Positions 51,664-59,629 of a DNA stretch of 64,000 nt are shown in pieces. The translations under genes and the position numbers were made by a program. Position 1 is the stretch's first letter. Every line of letters begins with the position of its first letter. The notes beneath the pieces were generated by a model, which was given only the letters and a program-made list of their open reading frames with translations, had not been told where the DNA came from and did no database searches. Origin of the DNA: Trabulsiella odontotermitis (GTDB lineage: Bacteria; Pseudomonadota; Gammaproteobacteria; Enterobacterales; Enterobacteriaceae); assembly GCF_030053895.1 (NCBI RefSeq), contig NZ_CP125781.1, positions 2,170,001 to 2,234,000 of the forward strand, in the 5' to 3' direction.

Positions 51664-54600
51664 TTACTCGGACGATGCTTTTTCTGCTTTACCTGCCATC
51701 TGTGCCAGGAAGTCATAACGCTTCTGCAAATCAGCGGCGGCGTCTTTCCACAATTGATCTGCGACTTCTGGTTGCTGTGCGTTGAGACGACGGAAGCGTT
51801 GCTCATTCATCAACGTTTCGGCCAGCGCGTCTGACGGTGGGCGGGAATCCAGCGCCAGTGGCAGCTTGCCTTCATCAGCCCGACGCGGATCGAAGCGATA
51901 CAGTGGCCAGAAGCCGGTGGCAGTTAACTGGCGCATTTGATCGTGACTCAACGCCAGGTCATAGCCGTGCTCTTCACACGGACTGTAAGCGATGATCAGC
52001 GACGGTCCCGGATAGGCTTCTGCCTCCTGAATCGCTTTCACCGTCTGGTTGAGCTGTGCGCCGAGCGAAATTTGCGCGACATACACATGACCGTACATCA
52101 TCATGCTGACGCCCAGATCTTTGCGCGCTTTGCGCTTGCCATGTTCGCCAAATTTAGTGACTGCGCCGAGCGGTGTGGCTTTCGAGGCCTGGCCGCCGGT
52201 ATTGGAATAACATTGGGTATCCAGTACCAGGATGTTGACGTTCTCGGTCAGGCTTAACACGTGATCCAGCCCGCCAAAGCCGATGTCATATGCCCAGCCA
52301 TCACCGCCGATCAGCCAGATGGATTTTTCCACCAGCGCGTCGGCATCCGTCAGTAATTCCTGTGCGCCTTCAACACCTGCCAGATGCTGGCGCAGCGCGG
52401 CAACTTGTTCACGACGCACGTCCGGTGTGGCCTCCGCGTGCAGGGCGTCGTTCAGTTCTGCGGGCAGTTTGTCGGCAAAGGTCTCCAGCAGACGCATCAC
52501 GCGCTGGCGATGCTGATCAACCGTCAGACGGAAGCCGAGGCCAAATTCGGCGTTGTCTTCAAACAGCGAGTTGGCCCACGCCGGACCGCGCCCGTTGGCA
52601 TCAGTAGTGTACGGCGTCGAAGGGAGATTACCGCCGTAGATCGACGAGCAGCCGGTGGCGTTGGCAATCAGCATGCGGTCGCCATACAGCTGCGTCAGCA
52701 GTTTGATGTACGGCGTTTCGCCGCAACCAGAGCAGGCGCCGGAGTATTCAAACAGCGGGGTGATGAGCTGCGAGGTACGGATATCAATGCGTTCCAGCGA
52801 ACTGCGATCGATTTCCGGCAGGTCGAGGAAGAAGTCATAATTCACTTTCTCTTCTTCCACATGTTCCAGGCGCGACATCATATTAATGGCCTTGATGTCA
52901 GGATCCTGTCGGTCTTTTGCCGGGCAGACTTCAACACACAGGTTACAACCGGTGCAGTCTTCAGGCGCGACCTGCAATACATATTTCTGCCCGCGCATAT
53001 CGCGGGATTTGACATCCAGCGAGTGCAGGCTGGCGGGCGCGTCTGCCATCGCTTCCGGCGGCACGACTTTGGCGCGAATCGCCGAGTGCGGGCAGGCGGC
53101 AACGCAGTGGTTACACTGGGTGCACAGTTCTTCTTTCCAGATGGGGATCTCTTCAGCGATGTTGCGTTTTTCCCAGCGGGTGGTGCCCATCGGCCAGGTG
53201 CCGTCCGGCGGCAGCGCGGAGACGGGTAACGCATCGCCAAGCCCGGCCAACATCGCAGCGGTCACGGTTTTGACGAAATCGGGCGCCGCGTCGGAAACCA
53301 CTGGCGGGCGATACGGGCTGGACGCGTTCACCGGTTGCAGCGGCACTTCAGCGAGGGATTCGCGAGCCAGCGCCAGCGCCTGCCAGTTGCGCTCGACGAG
53401 ATCCTGACCTTTGCTGCTGTAGCTTTTTGCAATCGCGCCCTGCAGTTCCGTCAGCGCGCTGTCGCCGGGCAGGATCTGCGTCAAATGGAAAAACGCCATC
53501 TGCATCACGGTGTTAATGCGCGCAGCAAGGCCACATTCACGGGCGATTTTCGCCGCGTTCACCACATAAAAGCGGGCTTTTTTCTGATTCAACACTGCCT
53601 GAACGTCCTGCGGCAGACGCGCCCAGGCTTCATCGGCGCTGTACGGCGTATTGAGCAGGAAGATCCCGCCGGGCTTAAGGCGTTCGGCCATCTGGTATTT
53701 ATCGATAAACTGCAACTGATGGCAGCCAACGAAATCGGCCTGTGAAACCAGATACGCTGAGCGAATCGGTTGTTCGCTGACGCGCAGATGCGAAACCGTC
53801 AGACCACCGGCTTTTTTAGAGTCATAAACGAAATAGCCTTGCGCGTACCACGGTGTCGAGTTGCCAATAATCTTGATGTTGTTTTTGGTGGCTGACACAC
53901 TGCCATCACTGCCGAGACCATAAAACAGCGCTTCCAGCTTCGCGGTCGCGGGCAGGGTATTTTCCGGCAGCGGCAGGGAGAGGTTAGTGACGTCGTCATA
54001 GATCCCGACGGTAAAGCGCGGTTTCGGTTTCGCCTGGCTCAGCTCCTGATACACCGCCAGCACACACTCCGGACCAAACTCTTTCGACGACAGACCATAG
54101 CGACCACCGATCACCCGTGGCAGCGTTTCGCGTTCGCCACGGTTAAAGGCTTCCGCCAGCGCGGTCATCACATCGAGATAGAGCGGTTCAGCATGCGCGC
54201 CAGGCTCTTTAGTGCGGTCGAGCACCGCCACCGCACGGGCAGACGCCGGCAACGCCTCCAGCAGATGTTCAGCAGAGAAGGGGCGATAGAGGCGAACTTT
54301 CAGCACGCCGACGTTTTCGCCGCGGGTCAGCAGCTCATCCACCACTTCCTCGCAGGTGCCGATGGCCGAACCCATCACGATGATCACCCGTTCTGCTTGC
54401 GGGTGACCGTAATATTCAAACGGTTTGTACTGGCGACCGGTAGCGGCCGCGAAATCATCCATTGCCTGGGTGACGTGATCGCAGACCGCGTTGTACCATG
54501 GGTTAGTCGCCTCGCGAGACTGGAAGTAGGTGTCCGGGTTCGCGGAGGTGCCGCGGATCACCGGATGCTCCGGATTCAGCGCGCGAGCGCGATGCGCGTC

Positions 54601-55188
54601 GATGGCCTTCTGCGGCATCAGGCTGAGCAGGGTGTCATCCGCCAGCGGAATGATTTTATTGATTTCGTGAGACGTGCGGAAACCATCAAAGAAATGAATG
54701 AATGGCACGCGGCTGTTGAGCGTCGCTATCTGCGAGATCAGCGCAAAATCCTGCGCTTCCTGGACGTTACTGGCGCACAGCATCGCGCAACCTGTCTGGC
54801 GCACCGCCATCACGTCGGAGTGATCGCCAAAAATCGACAGCGCATGCGTCGCCACTGTGCGGGCCGCGACGTGCAATACAAACGGCGTTAACTGACCCGC
54901 CAGCTTGTACAGCGTCGGGATCATCAACAGCAGGCCCTGGGATGACGTAAAGGAGGTGGAAAGCGCCCCGGTTTGCAGCGCGCCATGAACCGCCGCGATG
55001 GCTCCAGCCTCTGACTGCATCTCAACCACGCGAGGCGTATCGCCCCACACATTCTTAAGCCCGTTACCTGCCCAGGCATCTGCCTGTTCCGCCATCGTTG
55101 AGCTGGGCGTAATCGGGTAGATGGCGATAACTTCACTGGTACGAAACGCCACCGAAGCGACCGCGCCATTACCGTCAATTGTGATCAT
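51664..55188 (-). CDS. ydbK: Pyruvate:flavodoxin/ferredoxin oxidoreductase
   Basis: A 1174-residue single-chain PFOR (NifJ type), equal in length to E. coli YdbK. It turns pyruvate and CoA to acetyl-CoA and CO2 with reduction of flavodoxin or ferredoxin. Domains: N-terminal pyrimidine-binding region (YPITPSSTMAEQADAW), CoA-binding and linker regions, two ferredoxin-like [4Fe-4S] motifs (CTQCNHCVAACPHS and CTGCNLCVEVCPAK) near residues 690-760, and the C-terminal thiamine-diphosphate domain (GGDGWAYDIGFGGLDHV, then CSGCGETPY for the proximal cluster). In E. coli it is linked to SoxS and oxidative stress. Confidence 0.97.
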   Translation of the reverse strand: MITIDGNGAVASVAFRTSEVIAIYPITPSSTMAEQADAWAGNGLKNVWGDTPRVVEMQSEAGAIAAVHGALQTGALSTSFTSSQGLLLMIPTLYKLAGQLTPFVLHVAARTVATHALSIFGDHSDVMAVRQTGCAMLCASNVQEAQDFALISQIATLNSRVPFIHFFDGFRTSHEINKIIPLADDTLLSLMPQKAIDAHRARALNPEHPVIRGTSANPDTYFQSREATNPWYNAVCDHVTQAMDDFAAATGRQYKPFEYYGHPQAERVIIVMGSAIGTCEEVVDELLTRGENVGVLKVRLYRPFSAEHLLEALPASARAVAVLDRTKEPGAHAEPLYLDVMTALAEAFNRGERETLPRVIGGRYGLSSKEFGPECVLAVYQELSQAKPKPRFTVGIYDDVTNLSLPLPENTLPATAKLEALFYGLGSDGSVSATKNNIKIIGNSTPWYAQGYFVYDSKKAGGLTVSHLRVSEQPIRSAYLVSQADFVGCHQLQFIDKYQMAERLKPGGIFLLNTPYSADEAWARLPQDVQAVLNQKKARFYVVNAAKIARECGLAARINTVMQMAFFHLTQILPGDSALTELQGAIAKSYSSKGQDLVERNWQALALARESLAEVPLQPVNASSPYRPPVVSDAAPDFVKTVTAAMLAGLGDALPVSALPPDGTWPMGTTRWEKRNIAEEIPIWKEELCTQCNHCVAACPHSAIRAKVVPPEAMADAPASLHSLDVKSRDMRGQKYVLQVAPEDCTGCNLCVEVCPAKDRQDPDIKAINMMSRLEHVEEEKVNYDFFLDLPEIDRSSLERIDIRTSQLITPLFEYSGACSGCGETPYIKLLTQLYGDRMLIANATGCSSIYGGNLPSTPYTTDANGRGPAWANSLFEDNAEFGLGFRLTVDQHRQRVMRLLETFADKLPAELNDALHAEATPDVRREQVAALRQHLAGVEGAQELLTDADALVEKSIWLIGGDGWAYDIGFGGLDHVLSLTENVNILVLDTQCYSNTGGQASKATPLGAVTKFGEHGKRKARKDLGVSMMMYGHVYVAQISLGAQLNQTVKAIQEAEAYPGPSLIIAYSPCEEHGYDLALSHDQMRQLTATGFWPLYRFDPRRADEGKLPLALDSRPPSDALAETLMNEQRFRRLNAQQPEVADQLWKDAAADLQKRYDFLAQMAGKAEKASSE

Positions 55189-55383
55189 ATGCTATCCAGT
55201 GCTGTCTAATGTGTTGAATAATAGAGTATTTACATTACTTCCATAACCCGCCGGGTCATCCCTGGCGAAAACACTGCAAGTATCCACTTTCCTTGTGTGC
55301 CATACATCATTCTGGCAGAAGACTGCGTCATTCGCGTCGCAATTAATGTCCATCAACCCTGCGGTATGTGCCCCGTCGCGCAC

Positions 55384-55424
55384 AGAAAAAGACAACCCGC
55401 CATATCAGCGGGTTGTCTTTTTAG
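55384..55424. terminator. Strong bidirectional terminator
   Basis: A 15-bp perfect stem AAAAAGACAACCCGC / GCGGGTTGTCTTTTT around a 7-base loop (55386-55422). It ends hlyE transcription leftwards, about 60 bases from the hlyE stop. Confidence 0.92.
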
Positions 55425-55462
55425 TGCCATTTGCCAGAACGCCTGATGCAAATAAAAAATTA

Positions 55463-56374
55463 TCAGGCGATTGGCCCCGGATTAACTGATTTCTTGCCAT
55501 GCCGCGTCTGGTATTCGTTGCAGGTTGAAATCATTTTTCGTGCCGCGTCTTTTAATAAGGACAGCATTAAGTCATCATAGTCGACGTAGAACCGTGTGGT
55601 TTCCGTTTCAGTTTTCAGCTCGCCAATGGCTTTTATCTCGGTAATCAACTTCTGTTTAGCAGAATCGATATCGGTATTCGCCTGTTTGACTGTTTTAGAT
55701 AAGTTAACAAAGAAATCCTGAACGGATTTTAGCTTTTTCTTTAACTCGGGTATTAATTTACCTTCTACGACACCCGCGGCAATGGAATAGGAAACGATTA
55801 ATCCAAAGGGCCCTGCGACAACGCCAGCCGCTGCACCGCCGTAGGCTTCCTTACGAATTTTATCGACCTGAGAATTGAAATAGCTACTTTTTTCAGAGAA
55901 ATCATTGGTTAACTGACTATCTAACGCCAACAGCTTTCCTGATGCAGCGTTAAAGCTCTGGGAGCTTATCAGGAGCGATTTTTGCGCATCACTGAGTTTT
56001 TTGATGCCGTCATCTAGTACTTTAATTAAAATATCTTTCTGTGCGGTGGCTTTTTTTTCATTATATTCATCAAATAATGAAATATAAGCAGCAAGCAATT
56101 GTGAAGCGACGCCACACCATTCATACACAGTCTGCGTTGCTTCAAAGTACTTGTCCTGACTATCCATCAGCAGAGTTTTAATGTCACCTACCAGAACAGA
56201 TGCGGCCTGTGAATATTGATCCTTAAAACGGCTAAGCTCCTTTACTGTATCTTCAAACGTATTCCATGGTATAACCTGATCTAAATATTTGTTATAGAGA
56301 TCTAATGCTTTGTCTGCTGTTTCAATGGATGTTTTAACGACTTCTACGGTTTGCCCTGCAGTCATGTCAGTCAT
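55463..56374 (-). CDS. hlyE: Hemolysin E / cytolysin A, pore-forming toxin
   Basis: A 303-residue alpha-pore-forming toxin, equal in length to E. coli HlyE. It is released in outer-membrane vesicles and forms a ring-shaped pore. The long helical bundle (TVEVVKTSIETADKALDLYN, then YLDQVIPWNTF) and the hydrophobic beta-tongue (AAAGVVAGPFGLIVSYSIAAG, near residue 185-205) are conserved; Cys87 and Cys285 equivalents appear in YEWCGVAS and STCNEYQ. The C-terminal few residues diverge. ATG 56374 sits 7 bases after AGGAGGAG. The gene and its leader are clearly richer in A+T than neighbours, and in E. coli it lies elsewhere, so transfer is likely. Confidence 0.96.
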   Translation of the reverse strand: MTDMTAGQTVEVVKTSIETADKALDLYNKYLDQVIPWNTFEDTVKELSRFKDQYSQAASVLVGDIKTLLMDSQDKYFEATQTVYEWCGVASQLLAAYISLFDEYNEKKATAQKDILIKVLDDGIKKLSDAQKSLLISSQSFNAASGKLLALDSQLTNDFSEKSSYFNSQVDKIRKEAYGGAAAGVVAGPFGLIVSYSIAAGVVEGKLIPELKKKLKSVQDFFVNLSKTVKQANTDIDSAKQKLITEIKAIGELKTETETTRFYVDYDDLMLSLLKDAARKMISTCNEYQTRHGKKSVNPGPIA

Positions 56375-56507
56375 CACTATTCTCCTCCTGGAAATTTTAC
56401 TCCTGACAATGCTCTCATCATGCCTCTATTTAAAATGTAGTGTTAAATTTATATATAATTAGATAATTGCTCAAATGGGTTATGTCAATGTGATTTCGGA
56501 ATGTAAT

Positions 56508-56521
56508 ATGATAAATATCAA
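56508..56521 (-). promoter_or_regulatory. CRP/FNR site upstream of hlyE
   Basis: On the minus strand TTGAT-ATTT-ATCAT, one mismatch from the FNR consensus and, to my recollection, the same core as the CRP/FNR site that activates E. coli hlyE. Centred about 140 bases ahead of the start codon, with A+T-rich sequence between, as expected for an H-NS-silenced, FNR/CRP/SlyA-controlled promoter. Confidence 0.75.
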
Positions 56522-56596
56522 ATAAGGTGTGGTCCATTTATAGTGACAATTATAATTTATTGTTTTTAAAGGGGATGATGGCGCAGGGGAGGTTTC

Positions 56597-56782
56597 ATGA
56601 CTTCTGCTGCGGAATATATGATGAAATCTTTTAAAAGAGGAAACGGGAAAAAATCGCTAAAAAATGTTTCTGTAGCGCATAAAATCGCAATCTGGCTCTC
56701 GACGTCAGGCGTTACGCTGCCTATGATGCATAGGATTTTGCTGATATTGAGGGGAGAGAAAAGATGCGTGCAGCTTTTTTAG
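56597..56782 (+). CDS. Possible 61-residue basic small protein
   Basis: ATG 56597 is preceded by GGGGAGG at ideal spacing, and the reading frame runs for 61 codons (MTSAAEYMMKSFKRGNGKKS, then a hydrophobic LPMMHRILLIL). It overlaps the first 19 bases of ydbJ in another frame. It has no recognisable family and lies in the A+T-rich segment beside hlyE, so it may be a real small gene, a leader peptide for ydbJ or a chance frame. Confidence 0.35.
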   Translation: MTSAAEYMMKSFKRGNGKKSLKNVSVAHKIAIWLSTSGVTLPMMHRILLILRGEKRCVQLF

Positions 56783-57030
56783 TGGGATGTGCCGTGCTGT
56801 TGCTGTCGGCCTGTAGCAACGAACCCGTACAGCAGGCAACTGCCGCGCATGTCGCGCCAGGGATGCGAGCTGCGATGTCTGACACCGGACAGGCAAATTG
56901 CGCAATGGTCGGCGGTTCGTTGTCCGTTGCCCGTCAACTGGATGGCTCAGCGATCGGCATGTGCGCATTACCCAATGGCAAAAGATGCGGAGAGCAGGCT
57001 CTTGCCACCGGGACGTGCGGCAACTACTAA
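56764..57030 (+). CDS. ydbJ: YdbJ, DUF333 lipoprotein
   Basis: An 88-residue lipoprotein: signal with lipobox LSAC (cysteine near residue 17), then a DUF333 domain (NCAMVGGSLSVARQLDG, then GMCALPNGKRC). ATG follows GGGGAGAG. Its stop overlaps the stop of convergent hslJ by three bases. Function unknown; neighbours in E. coli are the same. Confidence 0.93.
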   Translation: MRAAFLVGCAVLLLSACSNEPVQQATAAHVAPGMRAAMSDTGQANCAMVGGSLSVARQLDGSAIGMCALPNGKRCGEQALATGTCGNY

Positions 57031-57449
57031 TTCATCAGATCAGACAGTCTGTATACCAGCGTTTGCTCAGCCGTTGCCAGTGTTAACTGGTCGCCGGTCA
57101 GGTCGACTTGTGCCCCTTTGCTGAGCATAGTGCTCAGAATGTTATCCAGCTCATTACGCTGTGCATCCGCGCACATCATGCGCGTCATCGCCAGATCTTT
57201 CGCTTTCAGTTCACCCTCGGACAGTTTTCCCTGACCGGTAAAACGGTTGCACATGCTGCCGGAGAGGTGCATTTTCTCACCGAAACTCAGTTCCGGTGGA
57301 TTTTTCCCTGCCGGGATAGTCTTGCCGTTCACGCTTTCCAGCACGAAACGATGATGCTCTAACTGCGACGCGTTGACGGTCACTTTGCTGGTGTTAACAC
57401 AACCTGCCAACAGCATTCCCGCTGCCAACAGCAAAATGGTCTTGTTCAT
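57027..57449 (-). CDS. hslJ: HslJ, heat-inducible outer-membrane lipoprotein
   Basis: A 140-residue META-domain lipoprotein: lipobox LAGC (cysteine near residue 17), then HHRFVLESVNGK and the family motif SFGEKMHLSGSMCNRFTG. In E. coli HslJ is heat-induced and linked to novobiocin resistance. It is upstream of nothing on its strand and ends tail-to-tail with ydbJ; ldhA lies behind it. Confidence 0.94.
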   Translation of the reverse strand: MNKTILLLAAGMLLAGCVNTSKVTVNASQLEHHRFVLESVNGKTIPAGKNPPELSFGEKMHLSGSMCNRFTGQGKLSEGELKAKDLAMTRMMCADAQRNELDNILSTMLSKGAQVDLTGDQLTLATAEQTLVYRLSDLMN

Positions 57450-57537
57450 TACTGCTTCCTTTTTTATTCACTTCATGAATACTTCAGAGGGAGTGTAACT
57501 CTACCGCTGGCGGCGTCTTTGGGGATTATCTGAAAGT

Positions 57538-57558
57538 GCTCCCCCGGCGCGGGGGAGC
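57538..57558 (-). terminator. Hairpin after ldhA
   Basis: GCTCCCCC (57538-57545) and GGGGGAGC (57551-57558) with a five-base loop, 15 bases past the ldhA stop. The T-tract is weak (ACTTTC). Confidence 0.65.
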
Positions 57559-57573
57559 AGGCAGGCGAGGCGG

Positions 57574-58563
57574 TTATACCAGCGCGTTCGGGCAGGTGTC
57601 GCCGCTTTCAATCTGGCGCAGGTTTTCCAGCGTGGTTTCTGAAATGCTGGTCAGCGCCTCGGCGGTCAGGAAGGCCTGATGACCGGTAAACAGCACGTTG
57701 TGACAGGCTGACAAACGGCGGAAAACATCATCCTGGATCACGTCATTGGACTTGTCTTCGAAGAACAGGTCGCGTTCGTTCTCATACACGTCCATTCCCA
57801 ACGCGCCGATTTTCTGCGTTTTCAGTGCTTCGATCGCTGCCTGGGAATCGATCAGTCCACCGCGGCTGGTGTTGATCACCATCACGCCGTCTTTCATTTG
57901 TTCGAATGCTGTCGGGTTCAGCAGGTGATAATTTTCCGGTGTCAGCGGGCAGTGGAGCGAAATGACGTCTGACTCGGAAAACAGCGTCGGCAGGTCAACG
58001 TATTCCACACCGATGTCCAGTGCAGCGGCGCTCGGGTAGGGATCAAACGCCAGCAGGCGCATGCCGAAGCCTTTGAGGATCCGCAGGGCGGCGACGCCGA
58101 TTTTCCCGGTGCCGATGATCCCGGCGGTTTTGCCGTACATGGTGAAGCCGGTCAGCCCTTCAAGGGAGAAGTTGGCGTCACGGGTACGCTGATAAGCGCG
58201 ATGAATGCGGCGGTTCAGCGTCATCATCATGCCAATAGCGTGCTCAGCCACGGCCTCTGGCGAGTAGGCCGGAACGCGCACTACGCGCAGACCAAGCGCT
58301 TTCGCCGCATCGAGATCGACGTTATTAAACCCGGCGCAACGCAGCGCGATATATTTCACGCCATGCTTTTTCAGTTCCTCCAGCACCGGACGGCTGCCGT
58401 CATCATTGACGAAGATGCACACGGCCTCACAACCGTTTGCCGTTTTCGCGGTTTTTTCGGTGAGCAGGAAGTCGAAAAACTCGAGTTCAAAGCCATATGC
58501 ATTATTAACCTCTTGCAAATACTTTTTATCGTATTGCTTTGTGCTGTAAACGGCGATTTTCAT
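57574..58563 (-). CDS. ldhA: D-lactate dehydrogenase, fermentative
   Basis: A 329-residue D-2-hydroxyacid dehydrogenase, equal in length to E. coli LdhA. It reduces pyruvate to D-lactate with NADH. The nucleotide motif GIIGTGKIG is near residue 150; catalytic arginine, glutamate and histidine are in NTSRGGLID, YENERDLFFED and FTGHQAFLT. It is single, with about 270 bases of promoter region up to divergent leuE. Confidence 0.97.
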   Translation of the reverse strand: MKIAVYSTKQYDKKYLQEVNNAYGFELEFFDFLLTEKTAKTANGCEAVCIFVNDDGSRPVLEELKKHGVKYIALRCAGFNNVDLDAAKALGLRVVRVPAYSPEAVAEHAIGMMMTLNRRIHRAYQRTRDANFSLEGLTGFTMYGKTAGIIGTGKIGVAALRILKGFGMRLLAFDPYPSAAALDIGVEYVDLPTLFSESDVISLHCPLTPENYHLLNPTAFEQMKDGVMVINTSRGGLIDSQAAIEALKTQKIGALGMDVYENERDLFFEDKSNDVIQDDVFRRLSACHNVLFTGHQAFLTAEALTSISETTLENLRQIESGDTCPNALV

Positions 58564-58833
58564 AAGGCTTTCCTCCAGTGATTTTTAGCATCACAGTAGC
58601 ATATTCGGAAGTTTCTTACAATCGTTGAAATGCTGTGTAATCAACAGGTTACACAATGCAAACCCGTGTGATTAAAACGTTATCAATGATTGTAAGCATA
58701 AACCCGAATGGGCGACGCCGTATTCGAAAGCATGTTTGGGCCTTTCAAGGCGACGCGCTCTGCGTTAGCATTCTGTGATCAAGGTAACGCTTTCTGCTTC
58801 AGGAAGCTATCAATGGACGAACGGGAGTAACAC

Positions 58834-59472
58834 GTGTTTGCGGAGTTTGGCGTTTTAAGCTACTGGACCTACCTGATTGGCGCGATTTTCATCATTCTGG
58901 TTCCCGGACCGAATACCTTCTTTGTTCTCAAGACCGGCGTGGCTCACGGGATCCGAAAAGGCTATCTGGCGGCGCTGGGCGTCTTTATTGGTGATGCCGT
59001 GTTAATGTTCCTCGCTTACGCGGGCGTCGCGACGCTTATCAAAACCACGCCGGTGCTGTTTAACATCGTCCGTTATCTTGGTGCCATGTACCTGCTGTGG
59101 CTCGGCGGCAAAATGCTCTACGCTACGCTGACTCAGCGCGACAAGCACATGTCTGACGGCACGGAGCCGGGCAGCGCTATCCTCAAGCGCGCGCTGGTGC
59201 TCAGCCTGACCAACCCGAAAGCGATTCTGTTTTACGTCTCGTTCTTCGTGCAGTTTATTGATGTCAACGCCGCCAGCCCTGGCATTGCGTTCTTCATTCT
59301 CGCCCTGACGCTGGAGCTGGTGAGTTTCACCTATCTGAGCTTCCTGATCGTCTCCGGCTCCTTCGTAACACGCTACGTAAAAACCAAAAAGAAACTGGCA
59401 AAAATCGGCAACAGCCTTATTGGCCTGGTGTTCGTCGGTTTCGCCGCGCGTCTGGCGACGCTTCAGTCCTGA
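58834..59472 (+). CDS. leuE: LeuE, leucine exporter (LysE/RhtB family)
   Basis: A 212-residue six-span exporter beginning with GTG (MFAEFGVLSYWTYL). The family motif GPNTFFVLKTG and conserved NPKAILFYVSFFVQF are present, and it is close to E. coli LeuE (YeaS), which exports leucine and analogues. In E. coli leuE lies far away at another chromosomal place; here it sits between ldhA and ydbH, so either a moved or a second copy. The 270-base leader has no recognised motif. Confidence 0.88.
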   Translation: MFAEFGVLSYWTYLIGAIFIILVPGPNTFFVLKTGVAHGIRKGYLAALGVFIGDAVLMFLAYAGVATLIKTTPVLFNIVRYLGAMYLLWLGGKMLYATLTQRDKHMSDGTEPGSAILKRALVLSLTNPKAILFYVSFFVQFIDVNAASPGIAFFILALTLELVSFTYLSFLIVSGSFVTRYVKTKKKLAKIGNSLIGLVFVGFAARLATLQS

Positions 59473-59629
59473 TAAGCCCAACGGGTATTCGTGATTACGC
59501 ATTTTGACGCCACGTTGCGATTACCCTTGCTGCATCTATCCTTAAACTGGCCGTGACTTCAACTGGCCTGGCGAACATGCCACAATACCGACTCTGTCTG
59601 GTCAGAATAACAATACAGCAGGATATTCG

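Noticed and set aside
52384..53229. 281-codon open frame antisense to ydbK
   Set aside because: Lies wholly inside the ydbK iron-sulfur and thiamine domains; shadow frame.
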